NCBI GenBank assembly: GCA_002413265.1
Contig: DHWR01000081.1
Coordinates: 8,731-13,803, forward strand
Length of the DNA stretch: 5,073 nt
Source: Chloroflexi bacterium UBA5177
GTDB lineage: Bacteria; Chloroflexota; UBA5177
Direction of reading: 5' to 3'
Part shown: in pieces, positions 1 through 5,073 of the stretch
Layout of the letters: each line of letters begins with the position of its first letter
Numbering within the stretch: position 1 is the stretch's first letter
Program-made: the position numbers and the translations under genes
Notes under the pieces: model-generated
What the model was told of the DNA's origin: nothing
The model's input: only the letters and a program-made list of their open reading frames with translations
The model's database searches: none

Positions 1-212
1 TTCTCTCCAGCTCCCGTCAGGACGACGACGGCTACCGAGTCGTCCCAGGCCGCGTCGCGGAAGGCGTCCCTCAGCTCCTGCAGGGTGCGGGCTGTGTAGC
101 AGTTGTAGACGTGAGGGCGGTTGATGGTGACACGCGCCAACCATTCGGATTTCTCATAGACGATCTCGTCGAAGTCGAAGCTGGTGGCGGGTTTGGGCTC
201 GAAAGTCCTCAT
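1..212 (-). CDS. Crotonase (enoyl-CoA hydratase/isomerase) family protein, N-terminal part only
   Basis: The gene starts at ATG 212-210 and runs off the left edge of the window after 70 full codons. The start is supported by an AAAGGGA ribosome site (227-221), eight bases upstream, and by an ATGA overlap with the preceding ATPase gene. The translation shows the typical crotonase N-terminus: an FDEIVYEK strand at about residues 14-21, then ARVTINRP (26-33), the YNCYT segment (36-40), a helix, and the buried strand VAVVVLTGAGE (60-70). The oxyanion-hole and catalytic residues lie beyond the edge. Crotonase enzymes of anaerobic benzoate pathways include dienoyl-CoA hydratase (Dch/BzdW), 6-oxocyclohexenoyl-CoA hydrolase (Oah/BamA/BzdY) and ketocyclohexane-carboxyl-CoA hydrolase (BadI). 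The YNxYT segment and the roughly 30-residue lead before it recall BamA/Oah, but the fragment is too short to choose. The family is secure; the exact reaction is inferred. Confidence 0.82.
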   Translation of the reverse strand, partial: MRTFEPKPATSFDFDEIVYEKSEWLARVTINRPHVYNCYTARTLQELRDAFRDAAWDDSVAVVVLTGAGE

Positions 213-227
213 GCTACGATTCCCTTT
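209..227 (-). promoter_or_regulatory. Coupled stop/start (ATGA) and ribosome site before the crotonase gene
   Basis: The TGA of the BcrD-like gene (211-209) overlaps the crotonase ATG (212-210), and AAAGGGA (227-221) sits eight bases upstream of that ATG. The overlap ties the crotonase gene to the reductase operon rather than making it an independent downstream gene. Confidence 0.75.
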
Positions 228-1078
228 GCTGCTTGCCCGGTACCCTGCGGCGCATGGCGGCGTGCCGGCCAGTCCCCGGTGGCCTGAAGTTTTCTTACGC
301 GGTCGAGGGCCAGGAGTCCTGCCCCGAGGGCACCATTGAACTGGCCCATGTCGTCAGCGGGCACGTTGACCGGAGCTGCCAGCTCCTGCCCGAGGGCCCT
401 GACAAATGCCTCGTTGCGGCTCATGCCTCCGCAGAACGTATATTCCGGCTCCATCCCAACGCGTTTCATCAACTGGCGGGCCTTTCCGGCCAGGGAGACG
501 ACGGCGCCGTACATGATGTCCTCGGGATTCGTCCCTTCGGTCAGATGGTTGATGACCTCCGACTCCGCGAAGACCGCACAGACGCTTGAGATGGTGACCG
601 GACTCTCGGAGCCGATCGCGAGGTCGCCGATGTCAGCTGGGTCTATCCCCAAGTAGCGCGCGGTCTTCTCCAGGAAGGCCCCCGTGCCGGCGGCGCATTT
701 GTCGTTGAGCCGGAACGATCGGACTTTGCCCCTCTCGTCGAGCTTGATCGCCTTTACGGTCTGCCCGCCCACGTCCAGCACGGTCTTCGTGCTGGGGAAG
801 AGAAAGAAAGCGCCGCGGCCGTGGCAGGTCAGCTCGGTGATCTGAATGTCGCGCATCGGAGCGACATACCGGCCGTATCCGGTTGAGGCGACGTAGTCGA
901 CATCTCTCTCCTCGAGGCCAGCCTGTTCGAGCAACTCGAGATAGGCGAGCTCGGATGCGCCGGCCAGGTTGAAACCGGTCTTGGTCATGGTCCGGCCGAG
1001 CACATTGCGCTCTTCGTCCAGAGCGAGGGCCTTGGTATAGGTCGCTCCCACGTCTATGCCGATCACCCGGACCCTCAT
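209..1078 (-). CDS. bcrD: Benzoyl-CoA reductase ATPase subunit, BcrD-like (BadF/BadG/BcrA/BcrD family)
   Basis: This 289-residue protein is an ASKHA-fold ATPase of the 2-hydroxyacyl-CoA dehydratase activator family. Visible motifs are the phosphate-1 loop [10 protein letters not shown] (7-16), TGYGRY (66-71), the phosphate-2 loop [11 protein letters not shown] (101-111), NDKCAAGTG (125-133) and the adenosine loop FCGGMSRN (215-222). Cys128 and Cys167 are 39 residues apart, as are the cluster-binding cysteines of the HgdC activator; in these ATPase dimers each subunit gives two ligands to one [4Fe-4S] cluster at the interface. The stretch around ARYLGI and [14 protein letters not shown] resembles BcrD more than BcrA, and the position as last of four matches the bcrCBAD order. 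The gene starts with ATG in an ATGA overlap with the upstream ATPase gene. The acidic residue usual after GGQ is a threonine here (Thr107). The BcrD rather than BcrA/BzdP/BzdQ label is tentative; the family is certain. Confidence 0.88.
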   Translation of the reverse strand: MRVRVIGIDVGATYTKALALDEERNVLGRTMTKTGFNLAGASELAYLELLEQAGLEERDVDYVASTGYGRYVAPMRDIQITELTCHGRGAFFLFPSTKTVLDVGGQTVKAIKLDERGKVRSFRLNDKCAAGTGAFLEKTARYLGIDPADIGDLAIGSESPVTISSVCAVFAESEVINHLTEGTNPEDIMYGAVVSLAGKARQLMKRVGMEPEYTFCGGMSRNEAFVRALGQELAAPVNVPADDMGQFNGALGAGLLALDRVRKLQATGDWPARRHAPQGTGQAAKGIVA

Positions 1079-1092
1079 GTCCTCACTCCAGG
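1075..1092 (-). promoter_or_regulatory. Coupled stop/start (ATGA) and ribosome site between the two ATPase genes
   Basis: The TGA of the BcrA-like gene (1077-1075) overlaps the ATG of the BcrD-like gene (1078-1076). A GGAG at 1089-1086, seven bases before the ATG, lies inside the upstream coding region. This predicts coupled translation and a fixed 1:1 output of the two ATPase subunits, which are expected to dimerise. Confidence 0.75.
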
Positions 1093-1986
1093 CGGAGATG
1101 CGATGTTCTTTTGCGGCACCGCGCAGGCGTCACAGGCCGGAAAGTCCGCTTTCCGCGTTGAATCGAGTTGGGTTTCGATGGTCATCGCCTCGACCGCCCC
1201 CGCGGCTCCGCTGATCGCCTTCTCCAGGGCGAACAGGGAAGCTCCAATTGCACCCATGTAGTGAGCCTCGGGGCTGACATTGAGGCGAGTCTCGAGCAAT
1301 TGTTGGAGAATGTCCACCATGGCCACGTTGCGCGTCACCCCGCCCGTGAAGGTGATCTCCTCCTCGATGCCGACCCGGCGCAGGAGGGAGATGCTGCGGG
1401 TGGCGATGGCGTGATGGACGCCCATCAGGACATCCTCCACCTTCTTGCCTCGCGCAAGCCAGCTGATGATCTCCGACTCGGCAAAGACCGTGCAGGTGGT
1501 CGTGATTTTCACAGGATTCTTGGCGTTGAGGGCCAACGGACCCAGCTCGCCGAGAGGAATGTCCAGCGCAAACGCCCCCGCGCCCAGGAAACGGCCGGTG
1601 CCGGCCGCGCACTTGTCATTCATGGAGAAGTCCAGGACCTCGCCCTCGGGCCCGATCTTTATCGCCTTCGTGTCCTGGCCGCCGATGTCCAGAACCGTGC
1701 GCGTGTTGGGGAAGAGGTAGTGGCCGCCACGTGCGTGGCAGCTGATTTCTGTGACCTGGCTGTCGCCAAAGGTGACCCGATAGCGGCCGTAACCCGTGCC
1801 GACGACGTAGGCAACATCGGATCTGGCCGCACCGGCGTCCGCGAGAGCAAGCTGGAACGCGTTCTCGGCGGCGGCCGTAATCAGACCTCCGGTGTCGATA
1901 AGGGAACGGCCGAGGACCTGGCGGTCGCCGTTCATGACAACCGCCTTGGTCTGTGTGGAGCCTACGTCAACACCACCTACGAGCAT
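1075..1986 (-). CDS. bcrA: Benzoyl-CoA reductase ATPase subunit, BcrA-like (BadF/BadG/BcrA/BcrD family)
   Basis: This 303-residue ASKHA ATPase is the likely partner of the next gene's product in the electron-activating half of the reductase, hydrolysing ATP to push electrons from ferredoxin to the BcrBC module. Motifs in order: phosphate-1 [11 protein letters not shown] (4-14), GTGYGRY (63-69), phosphate-2 [11 protein letters not shown] (99-109), [11 protein letters not shown] (123-133), [10 protein letters not shown] (163-172) and adenosine loop FTGGVTRN (213-220). Cys126 and Cys165 are the expected [4Fe-4S] ligands, with the 39-residue spacing of the HgdC activator. All canonical residues are intact, so this is the more conventional of the two ATPases. 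It has the length of HgdC and bzd-type ATPases, whereas Thauera BcrA is much longer. The last 40 or so residues extend past the usual family end and contain a CDAC pair (Cys285, Cys288). The start has an AAAGGA site eight bases upstream. It follows bcrB by 18 bases. Assignment to BcrA specifically is by gene order and is less sure. Confidence 0.88.
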   Translation of the reverse strand: MLVGGVDVGSTQTKAVVMNGDRQVLGRSLIDTGGLITAAAENAFQLALADAGAARSDVAYVVGTGYGRYRVTFGDSQVTEISCHARGGHYLFPNTRTVLDIGGQDTKAIKIGPEGEVLDFSMNDKCAAGTGRFLGAGAFALDIPLGELGPLALNAKNPVKITTTCTVFAESEIISWLARGKKVEDVLMGVHHAIATRSISLLRRVGIEEEITFTGGVTRNVAMVDILQQLLETRLNVSPEAHYMGAIGASLFALEKAISGAAGAVEAMTIETQLDSTRKADFPACDACAVPQKNIASPPGVRT

Positions 1987-2004
1987 CGATGCATTCCTTT
2001 CCGT

Positions 2005-3396
2005 TTAAGTGGTCGCTGCCGGCTGTTGGGCCACGGTGCCCATCAGCTGAGCCGCGGTCGCGGCCACCTTGCGCGCCGCGAGGGCCTCGAAGAACGCGTC
2101 GATCCTGTTCTTGAACTGCGCCTCGGACCAGAGCCTTGGATCAACCAGATCGGACTCGACGAAGAGCGCGGGAATGTTCTTCACGCGGGTCACGTACTCT
2201 CGGCTGTCGGCCATGCCGGTACTGACGGTTCGGCAGCTCTTGACCGAGTGGTAGACGATGCCGTCAGCCCTCCAATCGCGTACAACGTCGGCGAGCTGAT
2301 CCTGACTGAAAAACATGTTCGACATGGAGTGCCGAGCAGTGATCACAAGTTGTTCGGCCAGACTCTCGAGTGGGCGTTCCAGGTCATAGTGGATGCCGCG
2401 GTCAAGCCCGCCGCCGGCGTAGGCCAGGTACTCCGAGTTGACGTAGACGGCGCCCCAGTCCTGGAACAGCTCGAGAAATCGGCGGAAGTGGGAGTAGCAG
2501 GCTGGACCGACTCCATGGAGCCGGAAACGCTCTTCGGCGATCGTCCCTATCCCACGCTGGACTTTGTGCTCCATCTCTTCCCGAAGCCGGGCCATGTAGG
2601 AGGCGCCCGTCTCCGTACCGCGGTAAGCGCTCAGCACCCCCATATAGGCCAGGCCATCGCCCATGGCATTGAAGGGAGCCGGAACGGCCCGGTTGAGAGC
2701 TAGAGTGGCGCTCCAGTCCGCCGCCATGAGGTTGACGTTCTCGAGAGTCTCTTGGAGGCGTCCCAGGTCGAAGGACCGTCCCGTTACCGACTCACATGCC
2801 TCGATCAGCTCTTCGAGCTGGCATTGAACGTACCGTCGGTCGTTCTCGAATTGGTCGCTTCCTGGATTGGAAGACCAGCCGTTGCCGCGCTGGCCGGGAA
2901 TATCCAGGACGAAGACTTTGCATCCGTACATTCGCTCCCAGATTTCCACCCACTTTACGTAGGTGTTGCACATGTTGGTGGCAATCACGATGGACGGCCG
3001 GGGTATGCGCCCGTTCGGATGCCGCCGATCATCGAGGTGGACGCCGACGTCGGCCTTCACATACCCGCAGACGTCGGTCGAGTAGCCGATGTCCTCGGCC
3101 TTATTCAGGTAGTTCAACGAGACCTTGCGCACGGCCGTCTGGAGCGAATTGATCTCCGGAAAGACCAGGTTGAAGTCGAACGCCTTGAGAATCTCGGCCA
3201 CCGAACCCATCACAAACACATAGGCCGTGGGAGCGCCTGCCTCGGCGGCTGCGTCGAGCTCCGCGTACCAGTCCCTAAATAGAAGGTTGCCCTCTCGGCG
3301 GCCCCGCCCGACAACGCCCTCGCCAGAATCTGAGCCTCTCCCCGGCGTGAGATGCGATGAATCGGTATCAGTAGGCAGTGGCTGCGGGCCGGTCAT
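2005..3396 (-). CDS. bcrB: Benzoyl-CoA reductase beta subunit, BcrB/BadE/BzdO type
   Basis: This 463-residue protein belongs to the HgdB-like 2-hydroxyacyl-CoA dehydratase D-component family and is recognisable as the larger subunit of the aryl-CoA-binding module of class I benzoyl-CoA reductase. Characteristic stretches are AYVFVMGSVAEIL (58-70), FPEINSLQTAV (79-89), CGYVKADVG (110-118), NMCNTYVKWVEIWERM (141-156), a FENDRRYV segment (183-190) and VYHSVKSCRTVSTG (381-394). Cys110, Cys143 and Cys388 have the spacing of the three cysteines that hold a [4Fe-4S] cluster in hydroxyacyl-CoA dehydratases and are the likely ligands (inferred). The first 35 or so residues are Pro/Ser/Gly/Arg-rich, probably disordered, and precede the conserved region. 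The start ATG is preceded by GGGAG with a suitable gap, 12 bases after the bcrC stop, so the extension appears to be translated. It should form a heterodimer with the bcrC product. Other enzymes of the family (dehydratases, methylbenzoyl-CoA reductases) remain possible. Confidence 0.9.
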   Translation of the reverse strand: MTGPQPLPTDTDSSHLTPGRGSDSGEGVVGRGRREGNLLFRDWYAELDAAAEAGAPTAYVFVMGSVAEILKAFDFNLVFPEINSLQTAVRKVSLNYLNKAEDIGYSTDVCGYVKADVGVHLDDRRHPNGRIPRPSIVIATNMCNTYVKWVEIWERMYGCKVFVLDIPGQRGNGWSSNPGSDQFENDRRYVQCQLEELIEACESVTGRSFDLGRLQETLENVNLMAADWSATLALNRAVPAPFNAMGDGLAYMGVLSAYRGTETGASYMARLREEMEHKVQRGIGTIAEERFRLHGVGPACYSHFRRFLELFQDWGAVYVNSEYLAYAGGGLDRGIHYDLERPLESLAEQLVITARHSMSNMFFSQDQLADVVRDWRADGIVYHSVKSCRTVSTGMADSREYVTRVKNIPALFVESDLVDPRLWSEAQFKNRIDAFFEALAARKVAATAAQLMGTVAQQPAATT

Positions 3397-3408
3397 ATCT
3401 CTCTCCCG

Positions 3409-4602
3409 TTAGTCGAATAGGATCGATTCCACGAATGTTTCGATCTCCATGCGCAGGCGCTCGAAGCCGGTCATCTTCTCCTCGAACTCAAGGAGCAGGA
3501 AGGGAATACCCCTGGCCTCCAGGGTCTGTTGATAGGCAACCTGCTCATCCAGGCCCGGCTCGCACATCTTGGCCGCGGCTAAAACAACGGCCTCGGCGTG
3601 AGCGTTTGAGGTTCGCTGCAGGAGCATTTCCTCTTTGGGCTTCCGTGCGTCGTGCTGGACGCAGCTGTAGCTCGAGCGATGGATGTAGCTCTCCGCAAGC
3701 GCATGGAGAGGATCGCCCGTTTCGGGGACATCGTCAACCAGCCAGCGCATGCCGATCATGAGGTCGTCGTCGACGATGTAGCAGGACTCCTCGATCAGCT
3801 GCAGCATCTCGAGAGGAGGCTGTTCACAGAATCCGCCCTCAAAGACGACCCGGACACGATCCTGCCTGCGCCCGCCTCTCTCCGGAATCGCCTCCAGCAC
3901 CGACTTGAGCATCTCGTTATGTTCCTCGCGCGGCATCACGCTTCCGGACCGAACCAGGACGTAGGCCTCGGATGCTGAGAGCAGCCATGGAGTCTCGCGT
4001 TTGATGCTGTACAGCTGACGAATGAGCCGGCGGTTCTCGTTGTAGACGGCGATGCTTCGTCTGAGGTCCTCCTCCTCGATTGGCCTGCCGGCGATACGCT
4101 CGAGCTCCGCTCGCAGACGGGCATACTCGTCCCGGAGGTACGCGACCGCGTGCTTGGAGTTGGCGTTCTGCGGAAGGTAAAGGATCTCCGCCGTCTGGTT
4201 GGGGAAGTTACGGCCCCAGATGCCCGCCAGATTGCGAGCGACATCGCAAATGGGCTGAGTGTAGAAGGCGTCCATGAAGTCGAGGCGGCTTGAGAGGCCG
4301 AGCTCCAATGAAGTTCGACAGATGGAGCAGATGAAGGACCCGATGTGGGAATCTGCCCGCTTGGCCTCGAGCTTGTCGCCTGCTCCCATGACCGCAAGTG
4401 GGAACATCCCGGCCGCGTGAACGATCTCCTCGGGGAAGTAGACCTGGAAGTGGCCGATGACGTGGCCCTGCCCGCCAGATTCGGAACGCTGGTTCAGCCA
4501 CGCCTTGACCCTCGGGTACTCGAGGTCGTCGATCAGCTCGGAGCTGAGCTCGATGGTCTCTTTCAGCCCCTGAGTAGCTTCAGGGTAGACGTCGATCGCC
4601 AT
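3409..4602 (-). CDS. bcrC: Benzoyl-CoA reductase gamma subunit, BcrC/BadD/BzdN type
   Basis: First gene of the operon, 397 residues, HgdB-like dehydratase D-component fold. It is identified by the BCR gamma-subunit signatures FPEEIVHAAGMFPLAVMGAG (56-75), ICSICRTSLELGL (91-103), FCEQPPLEML (258-267) and CYIVDDD (274-280). Cys92, Cys119 and Cys347 match the spacing of the three cluster ligands in 2-hydroxyacyl-CoA dehydratases and probably bind a [4Fe-4S] cluster facing the one in the beta subunit. Cys95, forming a CxxC with Cys92, is unusual: the homologues I recall have a proline there. The C-terminus (LEFEEKMTGF, 371-380) reads more like general dehydratase-family members than the Thauera BcrC ending. 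Start ATG 4602 is the only Met before residue 66 that gives a full N-terminus, with AAGGAG about 12 bases upstream. The leader hairpin may limit initiation. Two non-identical ATPases downstream favour a benzoyl-CoA reductase over a dehydratase, whose activator is normally one gene. Confidence 0.9.
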   Translation of the reverse strand: MAIDVYPEATQGLKETIELSSELIDDLEYPRVKAWLNQRSESGGQGHVIGHFQVYFPEEIVHAAGMFPLAVMGAGDKLEAKRADSHIGSFICSICRTSLELGLSSRLDFMDAFYTQPICDVARNLAGIWGRNFPNQTAEILYLPQNANSKHAVAYLRDEYARLRAELERIAGRPIEEEDLRRSIAVYNENRRLIRQLYSIKRETPWLLSASEAYVLVRSGSVMPREEHNEMLKSVLEAIPERGGRRQDRVRVVFEGGFCEQPPLEMLQLIEESCYIVDDDLMIGMRWLVDDVPETGDPLHALAESYIHRSSYSCVQHDARKPKEEMLLQRTSNAHAEAVVLAAAKMCEPGLDEQVAYQQTLEARGIPFLLLEFEEKMTGFERLRMEIETFVESILFD

Positions 4603-4620
4603 GGAGTGCCCCGACTCCTT
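4603..4620 (-). promoter_or_regulatory. bcrC ribosome binding site within a small hairpin
   Basis: On the mRNA strand AAGGAG (4620-4615) is the Shine-Dalgarno sequence of bcrC, about 12 bases before the ATG, longer than the usual spacing. GGAGT (4618-4614) can pair with ACTCC (4607-4603) across a six-base loop, so most of the Shine-Dalgarno core and the bases touching the start codon form the two arms. The pairing is exact in sequence; a regulatory role is inference, since a five-pair stem is only moderately stable. Confidence 0.5.
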
Positions 4621-4839
4621 CCGCTGAGTTGTGCAGTCTTCCAGCCGGTACTACCAATGCTGCGGCCTTGAGGGCTTCCTGTACCTCGGTTCTCGACCTG
4701 ATTTTTCCGCGATTTATTGCTTGAGTTTTCCCGTCACGTAAGTCCCCGAAATGGGTCCGAGCCCGTTGGACGCCGGGCGACGCGGTCGTCTTCCGCTGAA
4801 GCAACCGCGGAGTGGCGGAGGGGGAATCCGAATCTTCTA

Positions 4840-4869
4840 AGGATATTCCTCCTCTTAGCGCTTCAGCAA
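4840..4869 (-). promoter_or_regulatory. Candidate sigma-70-type promoter for the operon
   Basis: Reading the minus strand, TTGCTG (4869-4864) and TATCCT (4845-4840) are separated by 18 bases. They match three of six and four of six consensus positions. Transcription would start near 4833 and leave a leader of about 230 bases. An inverted repeat lies just upstream. A weaker alternative pair is TTACGT (4741-4736) and AATAAA (4718-4713) with a 17-base gap. Both are weak matches and the choice is uncertain. Confidence 0.25.
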
Positions 4870-4882
4870 ACCAAGTCGGTGC

Positions 4883-4913
4883 CCTCTTGCCGCTTCCACA
4901 CATGTGCAAGAGG
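4883..4913. repeat. Perfect 8+8 inverted repeat, possible operator
   Basis: CCTCTTGC (4883-4890) and GCAAGAGG (4906-4913) are exact reverse complements separated by 15 bases. The arm centres are 23 bases apart, close to two helical turns. The palindrome CACATGTG (4899-4906) overlaps the spacer and the right arm. There is no T-run on either strand after the arms, which argues against a terminator. Its centre would lie near -65 from the candidate start at 4833, a typical activator position. Binding by a regulator is inferred only. Confidence 0.45.
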
Positions 4914-5073
4914 CGCGCGAGCGGGTTCGCGTAGCCATCAAGAGTTGGGTCCGAGAAGGTAGGCTTTTTGTGGAACGCTCTCGGAAAGACGGACTTACCT
5001 CTGGATGAGAAGGGAACCACCGTGGCCATAGCCGCTTGCTGCGATCTCGCACCCCTGATGCTGTACTGGGAGA

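Larger units (their letters stand above)
4752..4955. repeat. Ten-base direct repeat in the leader
   Basis: TGGGTCCGAG occurs at 4752-4761 and again, same orientation, at 4946-4955. The copies bracket the inverted repeat and the candidate promoter. A ten-base match in a region this size could be chance. Confidence 0.3.
4603..5073 (-). other. Operon leader / upstream region without a supportable gene
   Basis: These 471 bases lie before the first gene. They contain the bcrC ribosome site and hairpin, two weak promoter candidates, an 8+8 inverted repeat, a ten-base direct repeat, and a second dispersed inverted pair GCTGAAGC (4795-4802) / GCTTCAGC (4860-4867). A strong AGGAGG (4852-4847, minus strand) has no ATG, GTG or TTG at a usable distance and is probably not a ribosome site. 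One minus-strand frame is open from the window edge to 4580, but its product (rich in Arg, Ser and Pro) resembles no family I recognise. No regulator gene, RNA gene or terminator was identified. Confidence 0.5.

Noticed and set aside
1168..2703. Long plus-strand open frame of 511 codons
   Set aside because: It lies antisense to two genes with clear family motifs (BcrA-like and BcrB). Such frames arise from GC-rich codon use, and the product shows no recognisable domain.
2752..3282. Plus-strand open frame of 176 codons
   Set aside because: Fully antisense to bcrB, with no motif; a codon-bias shadow.
209..4602. 2-Hydroxyacyl-CoA dehydratase with activator (HgdABC/HadBCI type)
   Set aside because: Two non-identical ATPase genes, C-B-A-D order and the gamma-subunit motifs FCEQPP and CYIVDDD favour benzoyl-CoA reductase. 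Substrate remains unproven.
4847..4852. AGGAGG on the minus strand as a ribosome site for a leader peptide
   Set aside because: No ATG, GTG or TTG follows at 5-12 bases; it falls in the spacer of the candidate promoter.
4861..4884. Possible sigma-54 promoter on the minus strand (GGGCAC ... TTTGCT)
   Set aside because: The GG and GC elements are 14 bases apart instead of the required 10.
4883..4913. Rho-independent terminator at the inverted repeat
   Set aside because: Fifteen-base loop and no run of T after the stem on either strand.
4717..4962. Plus-strand 81-codon frame in the leader
   Set aside because: No ribosome site I can support, no family resemblance, and Arg/Ser-rich composition typical of chance frames.

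Overview
The window is GC-rich bacterial DNA. It holds one tightly packed minus-strand operon, read from right to left, with about 470 bases of leader at its promoter end. The gene content is that of an anaerobic aromatic-compound degrader. All four subunits of an ATP-dependent (class I) benzoyl-CoA reductase are present, followed by the first 70 codons of a crotonase-fold hydratase/hydrolase gene. The taxon cannot be fixed from sequence alone; an anaerobic or denitrifying proteobacterium, a Desulfobacterota member or a related uncultivated lineage would all fit.

Layout in transcription order: leader and probable promoter region (5073-4603); a BcrC/BadD/BzdN-type gamma subunit (4602-3409); a BcrB/BadE/BzdO-type beta subunit (3396-2005); a BcrA-like ASKHA ATPase (1986-1075); a second, different BcrD-like ASKHA ATPase (1078-209); and a crotonase-family gene (212 to beyond base 1). 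Gaps are 12 and 18 bases, then two ATGA overlaps, so the five genes are almost certainly one transcript with coupled translation. No terminator, tRNA, rRNA, mobile element or CRISPR array was seen.

Expected working of the complex, from family knowledge: the two ATPase subunits share one [4Fe-4S] cluster, take electrons from a reduced ferredoxin and, driven by ATP hydrolysis, pass them at very low potential to the BcrB/BcrC module. That module carries further [4Fe-4S] clusters and dearomatises benzoyl-CoA (or a related aryl-CoA) to a cyclohexadienoyl-CoA. The crotonase-type product probably acts on a later alicyclic CoA intermediate (hydration or hydrolytic ring opening). No ferredoxin gene is visible in the window.

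The most notable points are: a reductase that looks related to, but not clearly within, the Thauera bcr or Azoarcus bzd types; asymmetric ATPase subunits, one of which lacks the usual acidic residue after GGQ; a CxxC-bearing C-terminal tail on the other ATPase; a CxxC in BcrC; and a leader containing a perfect 8+8 inverted repeat placed like an activator site, plus a small hairpin that pairs part of the bcrC Shine-Dalgarno sequence.
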